In this document: in pieces, positions 24,361 through 33,126 of the stretch | Layout of the letters: each line of letters opens with the position of its first letter | How positions within the stretch are numbered: position 1 is the stretch's first letter | Source: Actinomycetes bacterium | Lineage (GTDB): Bacteria > Actinomycetota > Actinomycetes > Actinomycetales > Micrococcaceae | DNA length: 37,613 nt | Direction: 5' to 3' | NCBI GenBank assembly: GCA_023426375.1 | Contig: JAFAAV010000004.1 | Location: forward strand, 1-37,613 | Notes under the pieces: generated by a model | What the model was told of the DNA's origin: nothing | The model's database searches: none | Seen by the model: the letters and a program-made list of their open reading frames with translations, nothing else | Translations under genes and position numbers: made by a program

Positions 24361-24496
24361 CACGTCGTGTTGCCCTATGAAGTGTGACCTGAATCGCCTA
24401 CATTGACTTCACGTAACATTCACGCTCGGCACCGCCTCGCAGCCCCCGGACTCACCGACGGTTGTGGACAGCGCCCCCTTGCATCAAGAGGTCAAC

Positions 24497-25981
24497 ATGA
24501 GCAACGAACCATCCCGCGACCAAGGCGCCACTGCGCCGTCGGCGGGTATCAAAGGCAACGATCCGAAAACCGGTGAGTCCCACGAACTGAAGCGGGTCAT
24601 GGGACCCGGCCTGCTGCTGTTGTTCATTGTGGGCGACATCCTGGGCACCGGTGTCTATGCACTGACCGGCAACATCGCCGGCGAAATCGGCGGTGCCGCC
24701 TGGGCCCCCATCCTGATCGCGTTCGCGGTGGCCACCATCACAGCGTTCTCTTACCTGGAGCTGGTGACCAAGTACCCGGGTGCTTCCGGCGCAGCTCTCT
24801 ATACGCACAAGGCCTTCGGCATTCACTTCATCACCTTCCTGGTGACGTTCGCCGTGCTGTGTTCCGGTCTGACATCTGCTGCGACCGCATCGTCGGCCGT
24901 GGCCTCGAACTTCGCCAAGGGCTTCCACCTGGATCTGAGCCCGTTCGGCGTCACCGTGGTGGCCATGGTGTTTCTGGGCATCCTGGCGCTCGTCAATCTG
25001 CGCGGTGTGTCCGAATCCGTGAAACTCAACGTGGTGCTCACCTGCATCGAGCTCACGGGTCTGCTGATCGTGATCCTGGTCGGCTTCTGGGCTGCATCCC
25101 AGGGCAACGCGGACTTCAGCCAGACAGTGGTCTTCGAAACCTCCGAGGACAAGGGCATCTTCATGGCCCTGACCGCGGTGACCTCCCTGGCGTTCTTCTC
25201 GTTCGTGGGCTTCGAGGACTCGGTCAACATGGTTGAGGAGACCAAGGACCCCACCAAGAACTTTCCGCGCGTCATGCTGCTGGGTCTGAGCATCACCCTG
25301 GTGGTCTACGTCCTGGTCTCGCTCTTCACCGTGGCCATTGTTCCCATCGGCCAGCTGGGTGAATCCACCACCCCGTTGCTGGACGTAGTCCGTATCGGCG
25401 CACCTGGTATTCCGATCGACTCCATCTATCCGTTCCTGACCATCATCGCTGTGGCCAACACCGCATTGATCAACATGCTCATGGCTTCTCGTCTGCTCTA
25501 CGGCATGGCCCGCCAAGGTGTGATTCCGGGGATCCTCGGCAAGGTCCTCCCCGAGCGCCGCACACCGTGGACCTCCATCATCTTCACCACCGTGCTGGGC
25601 ATGGCGCTCATCCTGATCGTCAACAACTTCATGGGTAAGGGAACGGCGTCAGCCCTGGGCGGCACCACCGCATTGCTCCTGCTCGCAGTGTTCACCGTGG
25701 TCAACATCGCGGCGATCATCCTGCGCCGTGACAAGTCCCAAGAAGATCGCGAGTATTTCCACGCGCCCAAGGTGCTGCCGTACCTGGGCACGATCACCTG
25801 CGCTTATCTACTGGGTCCGTGGGCACAGGATCCGATCGAGTATCAGATTGCCGTGATACTCATCGGCTTGGGCGTGCTGCTCTGGCTGCTGAACTTCCTG
25901 TACGGCCGTTTGATCACAGGCCGCCGGACGCGATTCCAGCACCCGGAGGACTTGGCCCATCTGGAAGACACCGACCGCTAA
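24497..25981 (+). CDS. APC-family amino-acid permease
   Basis: 494 aa, about 12 hydrophobic segments. The first helix has the unwound G-x-G motif in IVGDILGTGVYALTG; FVGFEDSVNMVEETKDPTKNFPR is the usual loop after helix 6, and NTALINMLMASRLLYGMARQG is helix 8. The likely role is amino-acid or polyamine uptake, substrate unknown. I chose the ATG at 24497 because AAGAGG lies 6 bases upstream; an upstream in-frame ATG at 24464 lacks this. A universal stress gene follows after 33 bp, probably on the same transcript. Confidence 0.9.
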   Translation: MSNEPSRDQGATAPSAGIKGNDPKTGESHELKRVMGPGLLLLFIVGDILGTGVYALTGNIAGEIGGAAWAPILIAFAVATITAFSYLELVTKYPGASGAALYTHKAFGIHFITFLVTFAVLCSGLTSAATASSAVASNFAKGFHLDLSPFGVTVVAMVFLGILALVNLRGVSESVKLNVVLTCIELTGLLIVILVGFWAASQGNADFSQTVVFETSEDKGIFMALTAVTSLAFFSFVGFEDSVNMVEETKDPTKNFPRVMLLGLSITLVVYVLVSLFTVAIVPIGQLGESTTPLLDVVRIGAPGIPIDSIYPFLTIIAVANTALINMLMASRLLYGMARQGVIPGILGKVLPERRTPWTSIIFTTVLGMALILIVNNFMGKGTASALGGTTALLLLAVFTVVNIAAIILRRDKSQEDREYFHAPKVLPYLGTITCAYLLGPWAQDPIEYQIAVILIGLGVLLWLLNFLYGRLITGRRTRFQHPEDLAHLEDTDR

Positions 25982-26014
25982 CGCATCCATTCCACACGCA
26001 TCAGGGAGACACCC

Positions 26015-26428
26015 ATGAGCATTGTTGTCGGCTACCTACCCACCGCCGCCGGGCGAGCGGCACTGCGGGCGAGCATTGACGAGGCCAAGCTCCGCTCCAG
26101 CAAATTGGTGATCGTCCAAGCGCCAGCCCCCAAGCAGCGCTTCGGGCGGCCCGCGGAGCACGAATCACCAGCAGCATCCGCCGAGGATCAGGCGCTGCTG
26201 GCCGAAAGCGGTATCGAGCACGAACTGGTGTCGGTACATCCGGACAGTGACCCCGCGGACGCCATCTTGGACGCCTGCGAACGTGTCACCGCCGAGCTGC
26301 TGGTCATCGGAACGCGCAAGCGGACCCCGGTGGGCAAGCTGATCATGGCACCCACCACGCAGCGCATCCTGTTGGAAGCCACGTGCCCGGTACTGTGCGT
26401 CAAGGCCGGATACACCGTGGACGACTGA
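26015..26428 (+). CDS. Universal stress protein (UspA domain)
   Basis: 137 aa, a single Usp domain. The start MSIVVGYLPTAAGRAALRAS and the end LLVIGTRKRTPVGKLIMAPTTQRILLEATCPVLCVK follow the family. The nucleotide loop reads G-T-R-K-R-T-P-V-G, not the usual G-x-x-G-x9-G-S/T, so ATP binding may be weak or lost. It follows the APC permease by 33 bp with GGGAG as a ribosome binding site. Usp proteins paired with transporters often tune transport, as TeaD does for TeaABC; that role here is inferred. Confidence 0.88.
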   Translation: MSIVVGYLPTAAGRAALRASIDEAKLRSSKLVIVQAPAPKQRFGRPAEHESPAASAEDQALLAESGIEHELVSVHPDSDPADAILDACERVTAELLVIGTRKRTPVGKLIMAPTTQRILLEATCPVLCVKAGYTVDD

Positions 26429-26452
26429 ACCACCCAGAAGCTTCTGTAGCTC

Positions 26453-27328
26453 TCAGGCCGCTCGGTCTTCTTCCGCTCCATTGCGGTCGAAGGTCGGGCG
26501 GTTTTGCTGTGCCGTCACGGGGACTTCCCACGACGACGCCGCTGTCGCGCCACTGCCGCTTCCTCCGGCGGTTGCACTGCTGGTCCCACGCTTGGTTGCC
26601 GGTGCGGGCACCGTGACACCTTTCTGTGTCCACCCGAACCCGTACGCCAGCGCGGGCACCAGGGCGTTCGACAATGAACAGCCGATCATCACACCCGCCC
26701 AGGCGACTGGAATGGAAACCAGCACGTCAAGCGGATAATGCGCAGTGGCGTATATACGACTTGCACCCACTAGCACCACGGCAGCCAGACCCAACAACAG
26801 AATTCGGTTGCGTTTTGAAGAGCGGAAATTGACCAACGTCAGAGCCAGAACGATGGCCAGCGCGCCCCCGGTGTGGCCGGATGGGAACGACGTGGCACCC
26901 TCCATCGCGAGCAACTGATCACCCGTCATCAGGGACGGGCGCGGGCGCTCGGCAGCAACTTTGACTAAGCCAATCGCGGCCCAACCCATGAGGGAGGTGA
27001 TGAGGAATGCAGTGGCGTCCAAGGGTCGTCGCCGGAAAACGGCCAACCAGCCGGTGATCATGGCAATGATCAGCACGATGCCCGCGTTGGAGAGCACCGC
27101 CTGGATCGCCATGGCAAGGGCGTCAAGAGCTGCGTTGCGGTATTGGACAAGCCCCTCGAGCAACGCGGTCTCCCCGTGCGTGATTTCCGGTGAGACCACC
27201 AGCAATCGACCGACGGTCGCAACCAACAACACCGTGACCAGAGGTACGGCCACTCGATGTCGCAGCTGCGGCAAGCGCCACGGGGACCCGCCCGGCGAGG
27301 GGGAAGTATTCTGCGCCGGATAGGTCAT
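26453..27328 (-). CDS. PAP2-family membrane phosphatase
   Basis: Removes phosphate from lipid phosphates such as phosphatidate or undecaprenyl diphosphate. 291 aa, about six hydrophobic segments. All three motifs are present: KVAAERPRPS (KxxxxxxRP-type), FPSGHTGG (PSGH) and SRIYATAHYPLDVL (SRxxxxxHxxxD). After the last helix a tail of about 60 residues is Ser/Thr/Ala/Gly-rich and ends acidic; it contains an exact copy of the 12-mer repeat. No ribosome binding site is evident before the ATG at 27328. Convergent with the Usp gene (24 bp gap). Confidence 0.9.
   Translation of the reverse strand: MTYPAQNTSPSPGGSPWRLPQLRHRVAVPLVTVLLVATVGRLLVVSPEITHGETALLEGLVQYRNAALDALAMAIQAVLSNAGIVLIIAMITGWLAVFRRRPLDATAFLITSLMGWAAIGLVKVAAERPRPSLMTGDQLLAMEGATSFPSGHTGGALAIVLALTLVNFRSSKRNRILLLGLAAVVLVGASRIYATAHYPLDVLVSIPVAWAGVMIGCSLSNALVPALAYGFGWTQKGVTVPAPATKRGTSSATAGGSGSGATAASSWEVPVTAQQNRPTFDRNGAEEDRAA
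26532..26543 (+). repeat. 12-mer repeat GACGACGCCGCT, copy 9 (exact)
   Basis: Inside the low-complexity tail of the PAP2 gene, antisense to it, where it encodes Ala-Ala-Ser-Ser. Confidence 0.8.
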
Positions 27329-27394
27329 GAATCCATGGTGTCACTCATCACCGAGTACTTGCTGAATTCTCGGATGCCTGATCCCGCGCCTAGA

Positions 27395-27410
27395 GTTTTC
27401 ACGTGAAACG
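27395..27410. promoter_or_regulatory. parS-like CACGTG palindrome
   Basis: GTTTTCACGTGAAACG matches the chromosome-segregation site TGTTTCACGTGAAACA at 13 of 16 positions and holds the perfect 12-bp palindrome TTTCACGTGAAA. It lies in an A/T-rich gap upstream of the glutaredoxin gene. It could be a degenerate parS or an unrelated regulator site. Confidence 0.35.
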
Positions 27411-27555
27411 AAAATGTAGAAATAACCTTTATTTGTTTGTATTCCAAATAACGTATGTAATGCGCACGTCGATTATGACGTCGGTTGGAATCGACTGATC
27501 TACTCTGCCGTTATAACTCTGAACTGATCCGATCCAACTCGATCCAGGAGGCATC

Positions 27556-27882
27556 GTGCCCCAGAATCCCCAGTACCCGCAGGTCTCACACGACGAGGCA
27601 CTCAAGCACATCGACAACAACGGCGTGGCCATCTACTGGCGCCCCGGCTGCCCTTTCTGCGAGCGACTGGAAGACGGTCTCGGTGAGGATGGTCTGAAGG
27701 CCACATGGACCAATATCTGGGAAGATCCGGCGGCCAAGGAATACGTGGCGTCTCTGAACGATGGCAATTCCACGGTTCCGACCGTGGTCACCAAGGACAC
27801 GCACTTCATCGCTGCGGAATCGGATGCACCTGACCAGGTTCGTCAACTGCTGGCCAACGCCACCCCCGCGGCCGCAGACTGA
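27556..27882 (+). CDS. Glutaredoxin/mycoredoxin-like protein
   Basis: 108 aa, thioredoxin fold. The dithiol active site is C32-P-F-C35 in IYWRPGCPFCERLE; the cis-Pro region is NSTVPTVVTKD. In actinobacteria such proteins usually work with mycothiol rather than glutathione, so mycoredoxin is a fair but unproven name. The start is GTG with AGGAGG 4 bases upstream. An AhpD-like gene follows after 39 bp, likely on the same transcript, which suggests a peroxide or thiol repair unit. Confidence 0.88.
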   Translation: MPQNPQYPQVSHDEALKHIDNNGVAIYWRPGCPFCERLEDGLGEDGLKATWTNIWEDPAAKEYVASLNDGNSTVPTVVTKDTHFIAAESDAPDQVRQLLANATPAAAD

Positions 27883-27921
27883 GTGAGCCAGTACCGCTAA
27901 TCACAGGAAGCAGGATGACTC

Positions 27922-28254
27922 ATGGCTGATCACTACCACTCCCCGGAAGACCTCAAGCTCCTTGGTGAGCTGAAGAACCTCGCGCCCGAGGAGTTCACCA
28001 AGTTCGCGGCCTTCGATGCTGCAATCGGTCGCGAAGGCGGCCACATCGACCCGCTGAACCGTGAGCTCATTGCCATTGGAGTTGCTCTGACCACTCAGTG
28101 CCCCTACTGCTTGGAGGTGCACACCAAGAAGGCCAAGGCCGCCGGTGCCACACGCGAGCAGATCGTCGAAGCCGGAATGGTGGCTGCCGGCCTGCGCGCC
28201 GGCGCGGCCGTCACTCACACCGCCATGGCCCTGCGATTGTTCGACGAGGCCTGA
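27922..28254 (+). CDS. AhpD-like carboxymuconolactone decarboxylase-family protein
   Basis: 110 aa. It shows the CxxC-x3-H active site of the AhpD-like group: C60, C63 and H67 in TTQCPYCLEVHTKKAKAAG, with the family's preceding REL-x-x-IGVAL helix. Such proteins act as peroxidase partners or disulfide reductants. It is next to a glutaredoxin-like gene, which fits a role in passing electrons. AGGA lies 7 bases before the ATG. An intrinsic terminator follows. Confidence 0.9.
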   Translation: MADHYHSPEDLKLLGELKNLAPEEFTKFAAFDAAIGREGGHIDPLNRELIAIGVALTTQCPYCLEVHTKKAKAAGATREQIVEAGMVAAGLRAGAAVTHTAMALRLFDEA

Positions 28255-28274
28255 CTAGCACTGCGCCAGCCCAG

Positions 28275-28314
28275 TGAAGCCGCGCCGCACACACCCCGTG
28301 TGGGCGCGGTTTCA
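28275..28314 (+). terminator. Terminator of the glutaredoxin/AhpD-like unit
   Basis: The arms TGAAGCCGCGCCGCACAC and GTGTGGGCGCGGTTTCA pair with one bulge and one wobble; it ends in TTTCATT. Confidence 0.85.
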
Positions 28315-28402
28315 TTCTGTTGAGATGGGACTTTGTCTTCGAGAGTCGAAGACGGGCTACACTCCGGTGCAAGAGAATCTTCACAGGAAAATGAGGACAA
28401 CG

Positions 28403-29587
28403 ATGTCCCTGCACTCCACGGCCGCGCACAACGAGGCGGCACCCGGTTCACAGACCTCCTTACGCGTGGCCAATCAGCGTCGGGTAATCGACGCCATGCG
28501 GTCCTTGGGCACCACCACACAGGCCACCATTGCGCGGGAAACCGCCCTTGCACCCTCCACCGTGTCCTCGATCGTGCACGAAATGGTCACTGCGGGTGTG
28601 CTCGCCATGGATTCATCCCACGGGGGGCGCCGCGGTCAGTTAGTCCGCTTCAGCGAAGATGCGGGGTTCGTGGTGGGCCTCGATGTGGGCCACCGACACC
28701 TCACCGTGGCCGTCGCGGATCTCAACCAGGACATCAAGTCACGTCAGCGCTTCGAGCTACCTCGCGGCCATTCGGTCACCGAAGTTCTGGACACCGCCGA
28801 TTCCACCCTGGACACCATGGTTCGGGAGCTGAAGATATCGCGCGGAAAGCTGCTCGCCGCCGGACTGACACTCCCCGCACCAGTGGACCTCGAAGGGCGC
28901 GTGGTGAGTGCCGGAGCCATCCTCCCGGCCTGGGCCGATACAGATGTTCGCGCCGCCGCATCCGCTCGCCTCGAGCTGCCGGTCGCCGTGGAGAACGATG
29001 CCAATGCCGGGGCCGTTGGTGAGTTCGCTCAGGGCGCCGGACGCAACGTGGAGAACATGGCCTACATCAAGGTCTCCCACGGTGTGGGTTCCGGCTTGAT
29101 CCTCAACGGTCGCCTGTTCCGCGGGGCCACGGGTTCCGCCGGGGAACTCGGCCACATGACCCTGGACGAACAGGGCGAGGTCTGCCGCTGCGGCAACCGA
29201 GGTTGTTTGGAAACCTTCATTTCCTCCGAGGCCGTCCTCGCCCTCCTCGGCACCACCCGCGGTGCAGATCTCACGGTTTCGGACGTTGTCGACGCCGCCC
29301 TGTCCGGGGACGTTGGTTGCGCGCGGGTCATCGGGGACACCGGCCGCACCCTGGGCACCTCCGTGGCCAACCTGTGCAACGTGATCAATCCCGAACTCGT
29401 GGTGGTGGGTGGCGAGTTGGCCCGGGCCGGTGATTTGCTCCTGGGACCGCTGCGGGAGATCGTGTCCCGCTACGGGGTGCAGGGCTGCACGCGTGACCTG
29501 ACGATCAGCGCGGCCGAACTCGGACCGGAGGCCCATCTCACCGGGGCGCTGATCATGGCGCTGGAGAACATTTCTCTCCCCGTTTAG
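28403..29587 (+). CDS. ROK-family transcriptional regulator
   Basis: 394 aa. An N-terminal winged helix (NQRRVIDAMRSLGTTTQATIA through SSIVHEMVTAG) is fused to a sugar-kinase-like ROK domain starting at GLDVGHRHLTVAVADL. The zinc motif is GELGHMT with CRCGNRGCLE (CxCGxxGCxE). It probably represses sugar genes until a sugar or sugar phosphate binds. I chose the ATG at 28403, with GAGGA 5 bases upstream; ATG at 28391 is an alternative. The sugar porter gene starts 158 bp downstream on the same strand and is the obvious target. Confidence 0.92.
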   Translation: MSLHSTAAHNEAAPGSQTSLRVANQRRVIDAMRSLGTTTQATIARETALAPSTVSSIVHEMVTAGVLAMDSSHGGRRGQLVRFSEDAGFVVGLDVGHRHLTVAVADLNQDIKSRQRFELPRGHSVTEVLDTADSTLDTMVRELKISRGKLLAAGLTLPAPVDLEGRVVSAGAILPAWADTDVRAAASARLELPVAVENDANAGAVGEFAQGAGRNVENMAYIKVSHGVGSGLILNGRLFRGATGSAGELGHMTLDEQGEVCRCGNRGCLETFISSEAVLALLGTTRGADLTVSDVVDAALSGDVGCARVIGDTGRTLGTSVANLCNVINPELVVVGGELARAGDLLLGPLREIVSRYGVQGCTRDLTISAAELGPEAHLTGALIMALENISLPV

Positions 29588-29745
29588 GACACACCTGCAA
29601 GTTTTGTGTTCAAGACATGGACATTTAGTGATCTGAGTCCTAATCTTGATCCACCACCGGCAAGCGTACTTCCGGTCGTCGACCCCACCGCCTCCTGTGC
29701 CCTGGGGCCTGCATTCCTACTTCGTTACAGCAAGGGAGCTGCGCG

Positions 29746-31176
29746 ATGAGCCAAGCAGCGCACGCAGTACCGTCGGAGCGTCACGACGCGAACACCGGCG
29801 CCGTCATTCGAATCACCACGGTCGCGGCCTTCGGTGGTCTGCTCTTCGGTTATGACTCCGCCGTGATCAACGGCGCGGTCTCGTCCATCCAATCCCGCTT
29901 CGATGTGGGTCCGGGTCCGCTGGGCTTTGCCGTGGCAGCAGCCCTGCTGGGTGCTGCGGTGGGTGCCTTCTTCGGCTCGCGCATCGCGGATCGCACCGGA
30001 CGCATTCTGATCATGAAGATCGCCGCGTTGTTGTTCTTGGCCTCCGCGATCGGTTGCGGTTTGGCCAATGACATCACCACTCTGATCATCTTCCGCGTGG
30101 TCGGCGGCGTGGGCGTGGGTGTGGCTTCCGTGATTGCACCCGCCTACATTGCCGAGGTGTCCCCGGCTCACCTCCGTGGGCGTTTGGGGTCGCTGCAGCA
30201 GATGGGCATTGTGCTCGGTATCTTCCTGTCGCTGCTGATCGACGCCCTGTTGGCCCACTGGGCCGGTGGTGCCGCCAACGAACTGTGGATGGGCCTCGAA
30301 GCGTGGCGTTGGATGTTCCTGGTCATGGCCGTTCCCGCCGTGATGTACGGCATCGGTGCGTTCACCATTCCGGAATCCCCGCGCTACCTGGTGGCTCGCG
30401 GTCGCGACGATGAAGCTCGCTCCGTGCTGACCAGCATCCACGGTGATCGAGTGGCCGAGGAGCGCGTGGCCCGCATCCGCGAGACCATCAACAAGGAACA
30501 CACGCCCCGTTTCGGCGATCTGCGCGGATCCCTGGGTGGGCTCAAGCCCATCGTGTGGGTCGGTATCGGTTTGGCCGCACTGCAGCAGTTCGTGGGCATC
30601 AACGTGATCTTCTACTACTCCAACGTGCTGTGGGAGTCGGTGGGCTTCTCGGAGTCCGATTCGTTCGTGATCTCGGTGGCCACCTCCGTGACCAACGTGC
30701 TGGTGACCATCGTCGCGATCTTCCTGGTGGACAAGGTGGGCCGCCGCCCGCTGCTGCTGGTGGGTTCCACCGGTATGGCCGCCTCTCTGGCCACGCTGGC
30801 CATTGTTTTCGCTACCGCAAACAAGGTCATGGTGGACGGTCAGCTCACCCCGGAACTCGGCCCCGTGGCCGGCCCGGTCGCCCTGATCGCCGCCAACCTG
30901 TTCGTGATCTTCTTCGGTGTTTCATGGGGTCCGCTCATGTGGGTCCTGCTGGGCGAGATGTTCCCCAACCGGATCCGCGGTGCCGCACTGGCTGTGGCCG
31001 GCGCTGTGCAGTGGATCGCCAACTGGGCGGTCACCGTCAGCTTCCCGGCGCTGTCCAACTTCTCGTTGGGCCTGGCCTACGGCATCTACGCGTTCTTCGC
31101 GGTGGTCTCGCTGATCTTCACCATCAAGATGGTCTCGGAGACCAAGGGTGTGGAGCTCGAGGACATGCACGACTGA
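29746..31176 (+). CDS. MFS sugar porter (sugar:proton symporter family)
   Basis: 476 aa, 12 membrane segments. Sugar-porter marks are FGGLLFGYDSAVINGA in helix 1, RIADRTGR, AEVSPAHLRGRLGSLQQ, the PESPRYL motif after helix 6, ALQQFVGINVIFYYSN in helix 7, DKVGRRPLL, and a SETKG ending where PETKG is usual. It probably imports a monosaccharide such as glucose, xylose or an inositol. AAGGGAG lies about 8 bases before the ATG. Follows the ROK regulator; a strong terminator closes the unit. Confidence 0.93.
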   Translation: MSQAAHAVPSERHDANTGAVIRITTVAAFGGLLFGYDSAVINGAVSSIQSRFDVGPGPLGFAVAAALLGAAVGAFFGSRIADRTGRILIMKIAALLFLASAIGCGLANDITTLIIFRVVGGVGVGVASVIAPAYIAEVSPAHLRGRLGSLQQMGIVLGIFLSLLIDALLAHWAGGAANELWMGLEAWRWMFLVMAVPAVMYGIGAFTIPESPRYLVARGRDDEARSVLTSIHGDRVAEERVARIRETINKEHTPRFGDLRGSLGGLKPIVWVGIGLAALQQFVGINVIFYYSNVLWESVGFSESDSFVISVATSVTNVLVTIVAIFLVDKVGRRPLLLVGSTGMAASLATLAIVFATANKVMVDGQLTPELGPVAGPVALIAANLFVIFFGVSWGPLMWVLLGEMFPNRIRGAALAVAGAVQWIANWAVTVSFPALSNFSLGLAYGIYAFFAVVSLIFTIKMVSETKGVELEDMHD

Positions 31177-31198
31177 CGTTCTGCCCTAACCGGCTCGA

Positions 31199-31236
31199 TC
31201 GCCCCGGTTCCGTACGTGAGTACGGGACCGGGGCGA
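31199..31236 (+). terminator. Terminator of the sugar porter gene
   Basis: The arms TCGCCCCGGTTCCGTAC and GTACGGGACCGGGGCGA form a 17-bp stem with one wobble around GTGA. No U tract follows. Confidence 0.85.
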
Positions 31237-31280
31237 CGTCGTACCCGTAGCTTTTCGTGCCTAGCCGCGAAGGGTCATAG

Positions 31281-31297
31281 TTTGTCGGATTAACAAA
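31281..31297. promoter_or_regulatory. TTTGT/ACAAA dyad upstream of the ThDP enzyme gene
   Basis: TTTGTCGGATTAACAAA: 5-bp arms with a 7-nt spacer, 124 bp before the start codon. It looks like a GntR- or TetR-type half-site pair, but no such regulator gene is nearby. Confidence 0.35.
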
Positions 31298-31421
31298 TAT
31301 GCCGCTCGGATACCCCCACCCCGCGCGTTCTCGGGTAGTTTCGAGTCTGGTATTCGCGGACGATCCCCGTGGATTCGCCCACATCTTCACGACTCTTCAA
31401 TGGCGAAATGAGGACCTCACG

Positions 31422-33086
31422 GTGACCCAGAATTCTTCTGAACGTTCCGCAGCAGGACGTAAATCGGCCGGACACGTGATCGTGGATTCACTGGTGGCCC
31501 ACGGCGTGGAACGCGCCTACGTGGTGCCCGGCGAAAGTTACCTGGACGTGTTGGACGGCCTCCACAAGTCCCCCATCAACACCGTGGTCACACGCCACGA
31601 GGGCGGTGCCGCCTATATGGCCGAGGCGGACGGCAAGATGAACTCCGTGCCCGGCGTGGCCATGGTGACCCGCGGCCCCGGTGCCGCCAACGCCCACGTG
31701 GGTCTGCACACCGCGTGGCAGGATTCGACACCCATGGTGTTGTTCGTGGGCCTGATCCCCTTCGAACACCGCGAGAAGGAAGCGTTCCAGGAATTTGACC
31801 CGCACCAGTGGTTCGGATCCGGAGCCAAGCGCGTGATGGTTCTGGACCACGCGGAACGCGCCTCCGAATATGTCGCCGAGGCCATGTTCGCCGCAGCATC
31901 CGGCCGCCCGGGGCCCGTGGTAGTGGGTCTGCCCGAGGACGTCATCACACGCGAGATCGATGCAACCCTGCACCCGCAGATTCCCGTGGCCGGCGGCGGT
32001 ATGACCGTCACCGACTGGAAGGCCCTGGAAAGCGCACTCAAGGAATCCGAGAAACCGCTGTTCGTGACCGGTGGCAATGACTGGACCCACGAGGGTGCCG
32101 AGAAGTTCACCCAGTGGCTCGAAGAGCACCACATCCCCGCCGCCGCGGAATGGCGCACCGAGGGCACCGTGCCTTTCAATTCCCCGTCCTACGTGGGACC
32201 CATCGGTTACGGCCGCCCGCGCCCCACCTACGACCTGCTCGAGGAGACCGACCTCCTGGTGTTCGTGGGCACCGTGCCCGGCGATGTGATCACGGACGGC
32301 TTCCTGGTGCGTCAGGACTGGTCCAAGAAGAACTTCATCGTGACCATGGACCCGTCCATGCGCGGCCGTTCCGGTGCCGTCTCGCACCAGATCGTGGCCA
32401 AGCCGGACGTGTTCGTGCGTGACCTGGTCCGCATGGATCTCCCGGTCAAGGACGGTTGGAAGGACTGGTGCGCGCGCATGCGTCAGCAGCAGGTCGAGTT
32501 CGCCGAGCCCAAGGACACCCAGCCCGCGGACGGCCCGGCCACCATGGACACGATGATGGCCAACCTGGTGGAGAACCTGCCGGCGGATGCCATGGTCACC
32601 TTCGGCGCCGGTGAGCACACCAACTGGGCGCACCGTTACTTCCCGACCAACGGGTACGCGTCCATGATCTCCGCGCGCAACGGTTCCATGGGGTACTCGG
32701 TGCCCTCCGCCGTCGCAGCCTCCCTGAACTACCCGGGCCGCCGCGTGATCTCGATCGCCGGTGACGGGGAGTTCCTCATGAACGGCCAGGAGCTGGCGAC
32801 CGCCGCGCAGTACGGTGCCACTCCACTGGTGATCGTGATGGACAACCAGGAGTACGGAACCATCCGTACCCACCAGGAGAAGCAGTACCCGAACCGCGTG
32901 TCCGGCACGCAGTTGAAGAACCCTGATTTCGCGGGCATGGCCACCTCGTTCGGTGGTTTCGGCGTGCGTGTGGAGCGCGAGTCCGAGATCCCGGGTGCGC
33001 TCGAGCAGGCCTTCAAAGCCATTGACGAGCAGGGCACGTTCGCGCTCATCCACCTGATCGTGGAGCAGCGCCACAAGGCATACTGA
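31422..33086 (+). CDS. Thiamine-diphosphate enzyme, acetolactate synthase-like
   Basis: 554 aa, the three-domain ThDP architecture. The catalytic Glu is E60 in VVTRHEGGAAYMAEA; the ThDP/Mg motif starts at G447-D448-G449 (AGDGEFLMNGQELATAAQYG) and ends at VIVMDNQEYGT. It could be a biosynthetic or catabolic acetolactate synthase-like enzyme or a 2-keto acid decarboxylase; the lack of an ilvN-type regulatory gene next door argues against the isoleucine/valine pathway. The start is GTG with GAGGA about 7 bases upstream; an in-frame ATG at 31299 would read through the promoter region. A zinc-type dehydrogenase gene on the same strand about 1.5 kb away might act on its product. Confidence 0.87.
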   Translation: MTQNSSERSAAGRKSAGHVIVDSLVAHGVERAYVVPGESYLDVLDGLHKSPINTVVTRHEGGAAYMAEADGKMNSVPGVAMVTRGPGAANAHVGLHTAWQDSTPMVLFVGLIPFEHREKEAFQEFDPHQWFGSGAKRVMVLDHAERASEYVAEAMFAAASGRPGPVVVGLPEDVITREIDATLHPQIPVAGGGMTVTDWKALESALKESEKPLFVTGGNDWTHEGAEKFTQWLEEHHIPAAAEWRTEGTVPFNSPSYVGPIGYGRPRPTYDLLEETDLLVFVGTVPGDVITDGFLVRQDWSKKNFIVTMDPSMRGRSGAVSHQIVAKPDVFVRDLVRMDLPVKDGWKDWCARMRQQQVEFAEPKDTQPADGPATMDTMMANLVENLPADAMVTFGAGEHTNWAHRYFPTNGYASMISARNGSMGYSVPSAVAASLNYPGRRVISIAGDGEFLMNGQELATAAQYGATPLVIVMDNQEYGTIRTHQEKQYPNRVSGTQLKNPDFAGMATSFGGFGVRVERESEIPGALEQAFKAIDEQGTFALIHLIVEQRHKAY

Positions 33087-33114
33087 TCCCGCTATATATA
33101 CTGTTCAGATAGCC

Positions 33115-33126
33115 TACGACGCCGCT
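33115..33126 (+). repeat. 12-mer repeat, copy 10 (11/12, TACGACGCCGCT)
   Basis: Left arm of the terminator stem after the ThDP gene; pairs with copy 11 in inverted orientation. Confidence 0.7.

Noticed and set aside
24463..24471. A single TGTGGACAG DnaA-box-like 9-mer before the APC permease gene
   Set aside because: One isolated near-match has no partner sites and is expected by chance.
24452..25516. Long minus-strand open frame (354 codons) opposite the APC permease gene
   Set aside because: Composition is His/Gln/Asp-rich nonsense; the permease reading is full length with all helices.
26438..26447. Short palindrome AGAAGCTTCT after the Usp gene
   Set aside because: A 10-bp palindrome with no loop and no U tract is too weak to call as a terminator or operator.
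31488..33074. Long open frame (528 codons) on the minus strand opposite the ThDP enzyme gene
   Set aside because: It is His/Gly/Val-rich without any domain, and its length follows from GC-rich codon use of the real gene, whose motifs are intact.
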